From contig NZ_JAHKRA010000001.1 of NCBI RefSeq assembly GCF_019345525.1, positions 62,001-126,000 on the forward strand: a stretch of DNA of 64,000 bases. Direction: 5' to 3'. The DNA is from Flavobacterium sp. NKUCC04_CG. GTDB lineage: Bacteria > Bacteroidota > Bacteroidia > Flavobacteriales > Flavobacteriaceae. This document shows positions 30,687 through 39,163 of the stretch, one piece after another. The position numbers and the translations under genes were made by a program. Every line of letters begins with the position of its first letter. The stretch's first letter is position 1. The notes beneath the pieces were generated by a model, which was not told the DNA's origin, did not search any database, and was given only the letters and a program-made list of their open reading frames with translations.

Positions 30687-32345
30687 TTGAAAAATTTTAT
30701 CTTGTTGCTGACCGTGTTTTTTTACTCCTTATATATAGATGCACAAAATACCACATTAAAATTAATAGGCACTTCCCCAACAGAAACTGCCGTTATCGAC
30801 AGTATCGGATACAGCATTACCCACGAAAACTTTCAATCGATTAAAGAAACTCAAAAAATACTCGAAGAAAAATTAAACCAGATTGGATTTTTATTTCTCG
30901 AACAGCAACAATTGGAAAGCGACTCCCTTTCCCTAGTTATTTTTAAATACCAACTTCACCATCGCCTCAATCAAACTCAAATCGACCTGAGCGCTATCGA
31001 CGCAAACACCAAAAAATTACTGCAACTCCAAAGCGACACGATCAACATACCGTTTCATCAAACACAAGCAACACTACAGTCACTCACCAACCAATTGGAA
31101 CAACTCGGCTACGGAACCAGCAGCTTAAAACTAAACAAACATCAGATTTCCAATACCACACTCCTCGCCAGTTTGCAAATCGATTTGGACAAAAAGAGAA
31201 AGTTGGACAAAATTGAAATAATATCCGACACCAAGATCCCCAAGCAGCTGCTCCAAAATCTTTTAAAACACAAAAAAAACCAACCACTAACCAATCATCT
31301 GATCGAAGAAATTGATCGCGAACTCAAGTTAATCCCCTTCATCAAACAACGAAAAACTCCAGAGATTTTATTTACTACCGACAGCACCAAAGTTTACCTC
31401 TATGCCGACCGATTTAACGCCAGTAGATTTGACGGAATTGTCGGATTCAACAACGACGAAAAAGGAAAGGTTCAATTCAATGGATACCTTAACCTCCATT
31501 TGCTAAATATTTTAAATTACGGTGAAGAATTTCACCTGGAATGGAAAAACGATGGCAACAAACAAACCCTTTTTGACCTGGGAACAGAGATTCCCTATTT
31601 GTTTAAATCCCCTATAGGATTAAAAGCCAAAATTGAAATCTTTAAACAGGACAGCACTTTTCAAAACACCAAAATAGACCTTAATCTCGGTTACTATTTT
31701 TCTTATTTTAGCAAATCGTACATCGGCTACCAAACCACCAGCTCAGTAACACCGGAAAACAGTAGCCTGATTCAAAGTTTCGACAACCGTTTTATAACCC
31801 TGAGTTACGACTACAAAAGACGCAGACCCGAAGACATTCTTTTTCCAGAAAAAACCGTTTTATTTACCCGAATAGGCAGCGGAAAAAGAAGCCTGGAAAC
31901 CACAGAAGATTCCCAGAAATTCATAGAATTAAACACCTTTAATAACTTTATTTTCAATCCGAGAAACAGCTTATACACCCACCTGCACTTATATTCTTTA
32001 TTTAGCAAAAACTACATCACCAACGAATTAATGCGTTTTGGAGGCCATAATTCCATCAGAGGCTTTCAAGAAAACAGCCTTCAAGGCAATTTCTTTACCA
32101 CCCTAAGCACCGAATATCGATACAAACTGAGCCCTACCCTTTATGCACACAGCATTCTGGACTACGGACTTATCGAAGACAAAACCACCGGCATTAAAGA
32201 AAACCTCTATTCCTTCGGCGTTGGCTTTGGTATCATGACAAAAAACGGAAAATTAAATTTGATTTACGCCAATGGAAACACCGGCAAACAAGAAATGGAA
32301 TTAAAAAACTCCATAGTACACATTACTTTTTCTACAGCCTTTTAA
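30687..32345 (+). CDS. Omp85/TamA-like outer membrane barrel protein with TTG start
   Basis: A 552-residue protein with a signal peptide (FILLLTVFFYSLYIDAQ). The start is TTG at 30687: there is no in-frame ATG until far into the barrel, and the signal peptide begins right after it. Residues ~20-170 are helical; ~180-230 (KLDKIEIISDTKIPKQLL) looks like a single POTRA-type module; the rest is a beta-barrel. The Omp85 loop-6 signature is present as MRFGGHNSIRGFQENSL, and the protein ends in STAF, a terminal aromatic as in barrel proteins. Likely role: outer membrane protein or patatin-less translocation factor; the cargo is unknown. Third codon positions look richer in C than in neighbours. Confidence 0.75.
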   Translation: MKNFILLLTVFFYSLYIDAQNTTLKLIGTSPTETAVIDSIGYSITHENFQSIKETQKILEEKLNQIGFLFLEQQQLESDSLSLVIFKYQLHHRLNQTQIDLSAIDANTKKLLQLQSDTINIPFHQTQATLQSLTNQLEQLGYGTSSLKLNKHQISNTTLLASLQIDLDKKRKLDKIEIISDTKIPKQLLQNLLKHKKNQPLTNHLIEEIDRELKLIPFIKQRKTPEILFTTDSTKVYLYADRFNASRFDGIVGFNNDEKGKVQFNGYLNLHLLNILNYGEEFHLEWKNDGNKQTLFDLGTEIPYLFKSPIGLKAKIEIFKQDSTFQNTKIDLNLGYYFSYFSKSYIGYQTTSSVTPENSSLIQSFDNRFITLSYDYKRRRPEDILFPEKTVLFTRIGSGKRSLETTEDSQKFIELNTFNNFIFNPRNSLYTHLHLYSLFSKNYITNELMRFGGHNSIRGFQENSLQGNFFTTLSTEYRYKLSPTLYAHSILDYGLIEDKTTGIKENLYSFGVGFGIMTKNGKLNLIYANGNTGKQEMELKNSIVHITFSTAF

Positions 32346-32350
32346 CCGAT

Positions 32351-32779
32351 CTAATCCGCCGCCCCGACAGACCAATCCCCTTTACTTAAGACCGCCTCCA
32401 TATCACCTCCTAAACGACTGATCTCACGAAGCAACAACAATCGGTTCTCTTCCAACAACAACACCTTAGCACGTAACAAATCGTTGTTTTCACGCAAAAA
32501 GTGCAATTGCATAGCCGCAACGGAGTCCGGATCACCAACAACATCCCCCTGATCAACAGCTGCCCCTCGCAACATCGACCCCTTGCCCGTAAGCAACCAT
32601 TCTGGATTAACCTCAGTAAAATAATCGAGAAATCTCGTTGTATTTTCCTCGCTCATACCGTTATTTTGAGTTAAAATACCTCGAGTTATACCGGTATCTT
32701 TATAAAATTTATATAGCGTAAGCCCCTTATACCGCAGATAAGTCAAAATATTTTGCTTTATAATCGATTTTTCTTGCAT
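32351..32779 (-). CDS. CI-like helix-turn-helix transcriptional regulator
   Basis: A 142-residue protein. Residues ~5-62 resemble a Bacteroidota phage-repressor-type HTH (KQNILTYLRYKGLTLYKFYK, then TGITRGILTQNNGMSE and NPEWLLTGKGSML). The remaining part contains a leucine-rich coiled coil (LHFLRENNDLLRAKVLLLEE) suited to dimerisation, with no LexA-type peptidase domain. It is convergent with the Omp85-like gene, 5 nt between stops, and no phage genes are nearby. Its own promoter region and its coding region carry near-identical 18-bp sites (see 32622-32639 and 32791-32808), which suggests autoregulation. Confidence 0.7.
   Translation of the reverse strand: MQEKSIIKQNILTYLRYKGLTLYKFYKDTGITRGILTQNNGMSEENTTRFLDYFTEVNPEWLLTGKGSMLRGAAVDQGDVVGDPDSVAAMQLHFLRENNDLLRAKVLLLEENRLLLLREISRLGGDMEAVLSKGDWSVGAAD
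32622..32639. repeat. Operator-like 18-bp site, internal copy
   Basis: TAATCGAGAAATCTCGTT lies inside the HTH gene. It has an inner dyad CGAG-AAAT-CTCG and differs by one base from the copy in the gene's upstream region. Confidence 0.45.
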
Positions 32780-33448
32780 ATTATTTTTTTTAATCGAGAA
32801 ATATCGTTTATATTTGGTACTGAATATTTATATAAACCGACGTAGAATTGGATTTAATTTACTAAATCCACTAAAAGTTAACTAATAAATCAAAAAATAG
32901 AACTATGAGCTGAAATCAAAAAAATCCCTAATCGAGAGGCTTAAAATTTTAAAGAGTTATAACAAAATTTACAAAGCTAAAACGCATACCACGGTATTGC
33001 AGCCCAATCAGCTTGATACCACATTATCATCGTCAACACATACAAAATTGTTACTCTTTAAGGCGCATTTCGCACGCCACAAAGCCCCCCCAAATATTTT
33101 CTCCAAACACTAGGAGTATTACACGAATTGCGGTCAATCACCAAGCCCAATCCTTTGATTTTGGGTTTTATACCGACTATTGCTAAAACGAATTAGCAAA
33201 TACAATTAACAAAGATATTAAAAATTAGCCGCATCAAACAGTAGCTAAATGGAATATTATGCTCCATTTTAAAATCTGACTTAGTTAAAACGCAAATTTA
33301 AACTACTTAATTTAATAAAAACAAAAACGCTTTTTATTTTAAACGACTTACGCAAAAAAAAATGTACAGAAAAAACCGTTAAAAGCATATTTTAAAGTCA
33401 AAATCATTTTCATTTTATACGCTATGCTTTTCAAACAACCCATAGATT
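32780..33448. other. 669-bp non-coding region between the HTH gene and susC
   Basis: No ORF above about 60 codons, and none that I can support. It must hold the divergent promoters of the HTH gene and susC, yet I see no exact TAnnTTTG before susC. Features noted: the upstream operator-like copy at 32791-32808, a related TAATCGAGAG at 32929-32938, a TTGCTAA/TTAGCAA inverted repeat near 33180-33200, and a more GC-rich block (33060-33150). It may be decayed DNA. Confidence 0.4.
32791..32808. promoter_or_regulatory. Operator-like 18-bp site upstream of the HTH gene
   Basis: TAATCGAGAAATATCGTT lies 12-29 nt upstream of the HTH start codon, where the promoter core should be. It matches 17 of 18 bases of the copy at 32622-32639. 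Position and partial dyad fit repressor binding by the HTH protein itself; this is inference. Confidence 0.45.
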
Positions 33449-36400
33449 ATGAAAAAAGAATTATTTTATATCTGGATCGTGGTACTCGCGACTTTTACAA
33501 CTATTCACGCCCAAGAAATTAGCGTATCAGGAACTGTAAAAGACCCCAATGGGTTTCCTCTACCTGGAGTGACAGTACAAAACAAACAGTCACAAACTGC
33601 AACTCAAACGGATTTAGACGGTATTTATATTTTAAAAGGCCAATTGGGAGCCCTTTACGAATTTAGCTTCCTGGGAATGAAAACCCAAGAACACCGAATT
33701 ACTTCTGCCCGACTCAACCTAACTTTAGAGGAAGATGTTGTTGAACTCGAAGGGGTGGTAGTTACCGCTCTAGGCCTAACTCGAGAAAAAAAATCCCTCG
33801 GATATTCCACCCAACAAATCACGGGAGAAACCCTGTCGGAAACACCTGTAAGAAACTTTGCCGATGCCTTATATGGCGAAATTGCAGGGCTGTCTATTAA
33901 ATCTTCCGGATCCCTGGGAGGCTCGAGCAACATGATCATCCGCGGCTTTAGCTCCTTGACCGGAAACAATCAAGCTCTTGTCGTTATCGACGGAATTCCC
34001 ATCAACAACAAGACGCACAATACCGTCGAACAGACATGGGGCCGCGGGGGTTATGATTATGGAAATGCCGCTTCAGACATTAATCCAGATGATATCGCTA
34101 CTTTAAATGTTTTAAAAGGTGCTGCCGCAACAGCCCTTTATGGTTCAAGAGGACAAAACGGCGTTATCATGATTACAACCAAAAAAGGAACTGACCAGAA
34201 AAACAAAGGAATTGCAGTGGAGTTCAATTCATCTCTTATGATCGGTACTGCAGACAAACAAACCCTACCCCAATACCAGAAGAAATATGGAGCGGGATAC
34301 CGCCCCTTAACTCCAAACGAAAATCCCAATCCAAATAACCCTTATTTTAGCGGCGAAGACATCAACGGTGATGGTGTTCCAGATTATGTGGTACAGTTCG
34401 GCGAAGACGCCTCTTATGGTGCCGCTTTCGACCCCAACTTGATGGTTTATCAATGGAACGCCTTCTTCCCAGGTATGTCTACTTATGGAAAAACAACACC
34501 ATGGGTAGCCGCTAAAAACGACCCGAATTCCGTTTGGGGAACTTCTCACATTTACGTGAACTCCCTAGCTCTTTCTGGAAACACCGACCAGAGTTCGTAT
34601 CGGTTGGGGCTCACCAACAACAGCACGGAAGGAAATCTCGTAAATAGCCAACTAAAAAGAAACAGCCTTAATCTAAGCGCAAGCCACCAAATTAGTGAGA
34701 AACTGCGCTCATCCGCAAACATAACCTATACCAATACCAGTGGATTAGGAAGAGTTGGAACGGGTTACGACGGTCTTAATCCCATGCAAAGTTTTCGCCA
34801 GTGGTGGCAAAGTAATGTCGACATGAAAGAACAAAGGGAAGCCTATTTCGCAACCAATCAAAGCAATGCCAGTTGGAATATATATGACACCGAAAACACC
34901 AAACCAGTATATACCGATAACTTCTATTTCACCCGATACAAAAATTTCCAAACCGATTCTAGAAATCGCTATACCGGAAACATCGATATCAACTACACTT
35001 TAAACCCGTGGATCAATATCAGCGGAAGATACACTTTTGACAATTATGACGAAACACGCGAAGGCCGAACCGCCGTAGGCTCCGCAGGTAGTTTTGGCGA
35101 ATATACGCTGTTTAACCAATCCGTATCAGAAAACAACTATGACTTGATTGTAAATATCAAAAAAGACCTTAACGAAAACATTACACTTGATGCGAATTTA
35201 GGTTGGAACTTAAGAGTTGAAAAAATTGATCGCAACGATCAAAGAACCAACGGCGGTCTTAAACTCCCCGAAATCTATACCTTGGCCAATTCAATCAACC
35301 CTTTAACTCCCGATGACATAGTGCAATTTAGAGGAACCAAAAAGGTTGATGGTCTATATGCCCGTGCCAGTATCGGACTGTACCACCTCCTTTATTTGGA
35401 CGGAAGCATTAGAACAGACCGTTCATCTACCTTATCTAGCGAAGTACAAAACCGCTATTGGTATCCCTCTGTTTCCGGAAGTTTTATATTCTCAGAACTA
35501 TTCGATAGTTCGTTTATCAATTTTGGAAAATTACGTGCCAATTACGCTCAAGTAGGAAACGACACCGATTTATTTAACCTCCACAATACCTATACCTTAA
35601 ATGCTTCTTTTGACGATGCGTATTCCGCCAGAAACCCTAACACTTTTCTCAACAAGGCTTTGCGTCCAGAAATGATGAATGAATACGAGTTCGGAGCCGA
35701 AATGACAACTTGGAACAACCGTTTGTCACTAGAGCTCTCCTACTACAATCGAACGACTAAAGACTTGATTACTCCCGTAGATGTATCCAGTTCATCCGGT
35801 GCCCTAGCTGTATGGATGAATGCCGGTGATATGGTCAATAAAGGGATTGAAGCCAATCTAAACATTACGCCAATACGAACAACGGATTTCAATTGGAAAA
35901 TCGGGTTGAATTTTGCCCGAAATAGAAACGAAGTTTTAGCGCTAGCCGAGGGCATTGGCGGCTATTTACAGTTAGCCAGTCTTCAAGGCGGTATATCCAT
36001 CGGAGCCCAAACAGGAGAAGCCTATGGTGTTATCCGCGGAACCGGCTATGTTTACAACGACAATGGTGACCGAGTTGTCGGAAAAAACGGGCAATATTTA
36101 CACAGTCCGACAACGACTGTTATCGGAAATATGAACCCCGATTGGAATGGTGGAATCAGAAACTCCATTACTTATAAAAACTTAAATCTAAGCTTCTTGA
36201 TCGATATGCAAAAAGGAGGTAGTATTTTCTCTTTAGATACCTACTACGGTTTTGCAACAGGACTCTATGACAATTTCACCTCCGGATTAAACGACCTAGG
36301 CAATCCAGTGCGAAACAGTTTAGAAGAAGGAGGCGGAGTAATTCTTCAAGGAGTCAAGGAAGACGGAACACCAAACGATATCCGTGTCCGTGCCGACCGA

Positions 36401-36712
36401 GGAGATGGAACTAATAATCCGTGGGGATACCTTAGCAATACAGCACCTAGGCAAGCACACGTTTACGACGCTTCTTATGTGAAATTAAGAAATGTTACCC
36501 TCTCCTATGATTTTCCACAAAAATTGATAGAAAACGTCTTTATTAAGAAACTGACTATAGCGGCAATAGGTAGAAATCTATGGATCATTCACAAGAATAT
36601 CCCATACGCTGACCCAGAAGCCGGTTTAAGCTCCGGAAATATTCAAGGCTATCAATCGGGAGCACATCCAACTATTAGAGAAATTGGAGCCAGTATAAAA
36701 GTTCAATTTTAA
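33449..36712 (+). CDS. SusC/RagA family TonB-linked outer membrane transporter
   Basis: A 1087-residue protein. Signal peptide ends about residue 22 (TIHAQ). A CarboxypepD_reg-like domain follows at ~25-105 (SGTVKDPNGFPLPGVTVQ), then the plug at ~115-240 (GFSSLTGNNQALVVIDGIPI; AATALYGSRGQNGVIMITTK), and a long barrel ending in KVQF. There is no STN domain, so it does not signal to an anti-sigma factor. It forms the channel of a lid-gated importer with the SusD-like protein 11 nt downstream. No glycoside hydrolases or sulfatases accompany the pair, so the substrate (glycan or peptide) cannot be told. Confidence 0.93.
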   Translation: MKKELFYIWIVVLATFTTIHAQEISVSGTVKDPNGFPLPGVTVQNKQSQTATQTDLDGIYILKGQLGALYEFSFLGMKTQEHRITSARLNLTLEEDVVELEGVVVTALGLTREKKSLGYSTQQITGETLSETPVRNFADALYGEIAGLSIKSSGSLGGSSNMIIRGFSSLTGNNQALVVIDGIPINNKTHNTVEQTWGRGGYDYGNAASDINPDDIATLNVLKGAAATALYGSRGQNGVIMITTKKGTDQKNKGIAVEFNSSLMIGTADKQTLPQYQKKYGAGYRPLTPNENPNPNNPYFSGEDINGDGVPDYVVQFGEDASYGAAFDPNLMVYQWNAFFPGMSTYGKTTPWVAAKNDPNSVWGTSHIYVNSLALSGNTDQSSYRLGLTNNSTEGNLVNSQLKRNSLNLSASHQISEKLRSSANITYTNTSGLGRVGTGYDGLNPMQSFRQWWQSNVDMKEQREAYFATNQSNASWNIYDTENTKPVYTDNFYFTRYKNFQTDSRNRYTGNIDINYTLNPWINISGRYTFDNYDETREGRTAVGSAGSFGEYTLFNQSVSENNYDLIVNIKKDLNENITLDANLGWNLRVEKIDRNDQRTNGGLKLPEIYTLANSINPLTPDDIVQFRGTKKVDGLYARASIGLYHLLYLDGSIRTDRSSTLSSEVQNRYWYPSVSGSFIFSELFDSSFINFGKLRANYAQVGNDTDLFNLHNTYTLNASFDDAYSARNPNTFLNKALRPEMMNEYEFGAEMTTWNNRLSLELSYYNRTTKDLITPVDVSSSSGALAVWMNAGDMVNKGIEANLNITPIRTTDFNWKIGLNFARNRNEVLALAEGIGGYLQLASLQGGISIGAQTGEAYGVIRGTGYVYNDNGDRVVGKNGQYLHSPTTTVIGNMNPDWNGGIRNSITYKNLNLSFLIDMQKGGSIFSLDTYYGFATGLYDNFTSGLNDLGNPVRNSLEEGGGVILQGVKEDGTPNDIRVRADRGDGTNNPWGYLSNTAPRQAHVYDASYVKLRNVTLSYDFPQKLIENVFIKKLTIAAIGRNLWIIHKNIPYADPEAGLSSGNIQGYQSGAHPTIREIGASIKVQF

Positions 36713-36723
36713 TACCCCAAAAG

Positions 36724-38160
36724 ATGAAAAAATTACTATTAAGCATACTATTCTTAAGCCTGTTGTCTTCTTGTTCAAATGAACACTACGACGCTTTAAA
36801 TCACGACACCGTCCAACCTGAAAAGGTACCTTCAGATTATTTGGTCACCTCCGCCATAACCAGCTATACCGACCGCCTACACAGCACCAATGTCAATAAT
36901 AATATCTTTAGACTGGTAGCGCAATACTGGAACGAAACCACCTATACGCAAGAGAGTAATTACGATTTAGAAACCAGAGCCATTAACGATCGTTTTTGGA
37001 ATGAACTCAATACGAGAGTGCTTTATGATTTAGAAGATGCCAAAAGAACCATTCCCGACGAAATAGGACCTTCTGATATGGATAAGAAAAATCAACTAGC
37101 CATTATCGAATTGCTACAAATTCAAACGTGGCAATCCCTAGTCGATACTTTTGGCGATATTCCGTATACAGAAGCTTTAATGGGGACAGCGATAGCCGCT
37201 CCAAAATACGATGATGCTAAAACCATTTATGACGATTTGATCAAAAGAGCCGTTGCTGCAACCAACGACCTCAATGTTACCGCAAAGAGTTTTGTAAGCG
37301 AAGACATTATTTATCACGGTGATATTGCAAAATGGAAAAAATTCGGAGCATCCTTACAACTAAAACTAGGTCTCAACCTCGCAGATGTTGACCCCAATTT
37401 AGCTCACACAACGATTAATAATGCGATAACAACAGGTGTTTTTAGCTCACAAGCAGATAATTTTACTTTAAACTATACAGGAACACTTCCATACACCAAC
37501 CCTTTATGGGTAGACTTGGTGCAAAGCGGTCGAACTGATTTTGTCGTCGCCAATACCATTGTAGATTATATGAATGCACTAAATGACCCTAGAAGAGCGA
37601 AATATTTTCGACAAAATCTAGGTGATGGAATTTATCTAGGTGGCGTATATGGCAACGCTACCTCTTATGCCAATCATACCCAAATCTCCAATACGCTTCA
37701 TCAAGCAAATTATCCTGGAACCCTACTCGACTATACCGAAGTATTGTTTATGCTCGCCGAAGCCAGTGCAAGGGGAATTAATACCAGCCAAAGTGCGGAA
37801 TTTTTATATGAATCCGCTATTAGAGCTTCCTTTGATTTTTGGGGCAATACTCCCCTAGAAGCAGATGAATATTTAGCACAAGCCGACGTGAATTACGAAA
37901 CTGCAGAAGGAAGTTGGAAACAAAAAATAGGCTTGCAATACTACCTTGCCTTATACAATAAAGGCCTGGATGCCTGGACCGTATATAGAAGATTAGACGC
38001 CCCTAAACTCAATATAGCCGCCGCAACTGGACTACCTATACCCAACCGATATACGTATCCCGTACGTGAAAGAAATCTAAACAAAGCGAATAACGCACAA
38101 GCAGCAAGTGCTATTGGCGGAGATACTCAGTCCACTAAAATATTTTGGGACAAGAATTGA
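36724..38160 (+). CDS. SusD/RagB family nutrient-binding lipoprotein (SusD-like_2 type)
   Basis: A 478-residue surface lipoprotein. The lipobox LLSSC puts the lipidated Cys at about residue 17; SNEHYD after it fits surface export. The helical, TPR-like body includes QYWNETTYTQESNY, LAIIELLQIQTWQSLVDTFG and DYTEVLFMLAEASARG, the pattern of the SusD-like_2 subgroup. It should act as the lid on the SusC barrel. Cotranscribed with susC (11-nt gap) and followed by nested inverted repeats. Confidence 0.92.
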   Translation: MKKLLLSILFLSLLSSCSNEHYDALNHDTVQPEKVPSDYLVTSAITSYTDRLHSTNVNNNIFRLVAQYWNETTYTQESNYDLETRAINDRFWNELNTRVLYDLEDAKRTIPDEIGPSDMDKKNQLAIIELLQIQTWQSLVDTFGDIPYTEALMGTAIAAPKYDDAKTIYDDLIKRAVAATNDLNVTAKSFVSEDIIYHGDIAKWKKFGASLQLKLGLNLADVDPNLAHTTINNAITTGVFSSQADNFTLNYTGTLPYTNPLWVDLVQSGRTDFVVANTIVDYMNALNDPRRAKYFRQNLGDGIYLGGVYGNATSYANHTQISNTLHQANYPGTLLDYTEVLFMLAEASARGINTSQSAEFLYESAIRASFDFWGNTPLEADEYLAQADVNYETAEGSWKQKIGLQYYLALYNKGLDAWTVYRRLDAPKLNIAAATGLPIPNRYTYPVRERNLNKANNAQAASAIGGDTQSTKIFWDKN

Positions 38161-38170
38161 ATTAGTTAGT

Positions 38171-38245
38171 ATCAAGGATTTTTTTGTCAAGAAGAGGTTA
38201 CCTACCCGTAACCTCTTCTACGTTTTATCGCTTAAAATCCTTGAT
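38171..38245 (+). terminator. Nested inverted repeats / terminator after susD
   Basis: The inner stem AGAAGAGGTTAC (38190-38201) pairs perfectly with GTAACCTCTTCT (38208-38219) across a 6-nt loop. The outer stem ATCAAGGATTTT (38171-38182) pairs perfectly with AAAATCCTTGAT (38234-38245). The inner stem is followed by ACGTTTTAT and the outer by TCTTTTAC, so termination of the susCD transcript is likely but the U-runs are weak. Confidence 0.6.
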
Positions 38246-38312
38246 TCTTTTACTCAAAAACACTTAGCGTTGATCCTTTTTCAAAGCACCACCGAAGCGT
38301 TGGATTTTTTTA

Positions 38313-38320
38313 TATATTTG
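38313..38320 (+). promoter_or_regulatory. Promoter -7 element just before rlmB
   Basis: TATATTTG matches the -7 consensus and ends 4 nt before the rlmB ATG at 38325. If used, the transcript would start at or within the first codons, giving a leaderless or near-leaderless mRNA. Confidence 0.5.
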
Positions 38321-38324
38321 CACT

Positions 38325-39059
38325 ATGGAAAAAGAGAATCAAATATTTGGTATTAGAGCCATTTTAGAAGCTGTAGAAGCGGGGAAAGACATTGATAAAG
38401 TTTTTATTCAGAAAGAAGCTCAAGGAGAACTAATGAGCGACTTGCTTAAATCTTTGCGTAAAAACAACATCAACTTTTCATACGTACCGGTTGAAAAACT
38501 CAATCGTTTAACTCCTAAAAACCATCAAGGCGCCGTAGCTTCAATAGCTCCGATAAGCTTTGTTGGATTGGAACCCCTTATTGAAGGCGTGCTAGAAACT
38601 AAAGCCAACCCTCTTTTCTTGATCTTAGATCAAATTTCCGATGCTCGTAATTTTGGAGCGATAATCCGTACCGCTGCATGCTGTGGTGTCGATGGAATTA
38701 TCATTTCAAAAAATGGAGCTGCTCCCGTTAACGGAGATACCGTTAAAACATCTGCCGGTGCTGTATTCAATATTCCTATCTGTAAGGTAGACCATATTAA
38801 AGATGCCATCTTTTACCTACAAAGTTCAGGTGTTAAAACCGTAGGCGCTACCGAAAAAGCAGAAAAAGAAATTTACGACGTTGAATTAAACACGCCCTTA
38901 GCGATTGTTATGGGAAGTGAAGAACGCGGAATCAACCCTTCTGTCCTTAAAATAATAGATGAAAGTGCAAAACTACCCATGTCTAGCGCTATTGCTTCAC
39001 TAAACGTATCTGTTGCCTGTGGTGCATTTCTTTATGAAGCCATTCGTCAAAGAAGATAA
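38325..39059 (+). CDS. rlmB: 23S rRNA (guanosine-2'-O)-methyltransferase RlmB (TrmH/SpoU family)
   Basis: A 244-residue methyltransferase. Residues 1-75 form the L30e-like substrate-binding domain (IFGIRAILEAVEAGKDIDKV). Residues 90-244 are the SpoU trefoil-knot domain: motif 1 QISDARNFGAIIRTAACCG, motif 2 LAIVMGSEERGI, motif 3 LPMSSAIASLNVSVACGAF. E. coli RlmB methylates G2251 in the P loop. Orthology to RlmB rather than another group 3 TrmH enzyme is likely but not certain. Confidence 0.88.
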   Translation: MEKENQIFGIRAILEAVEAGKDIDKVFIQKEAQGELMSDLLKSLRKNNINFSYVPVEKLNRLTPKNHQGAVASIAPISFVGLEPLIEGVLETKANPLFLILDQISDARNFGAIIRTAACCGVDGIIISKNGAAPVNGDTVKTSAGAVFNIPICKVDHIKDAIFYLQSSGVKTVGATEKAEKEIYDVELNTPLAIVMGSEERGINPSVLKIIDESAKLPMSSAIASLNVSVACGAFLYEAIRQRR

Positions 39060-39076
39060 ATTTTTTAAACTTCATC

Positions 39077-39114
39077 AAAGGGGCTGTGTCTAATTAGGAT
39101 ACAGTCCCTTTTTT
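39077..39114 (+). terminator. Terminator of rlmB
   Basis: AAAGGGGCTGTGTC pairs imperfectly with GATACAGTCCCTTT around an AATTA loop and runs into a T-run (TTTTTTGA). It lies 18 nt beyond the stop. Confidence 0.7.
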
Positions 39115-39163
39115 GATCGCTAAATGGCAATTCGTAATCAAAATGCAATTCACCAATAACGCA

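Noticed and set aside
32351..33448. Prophage remnant at the CI-like gene
   Set aside because: No integrase, structural or replication gene and no attachment-site duplication were found; a single repressor-like gene is not enough.
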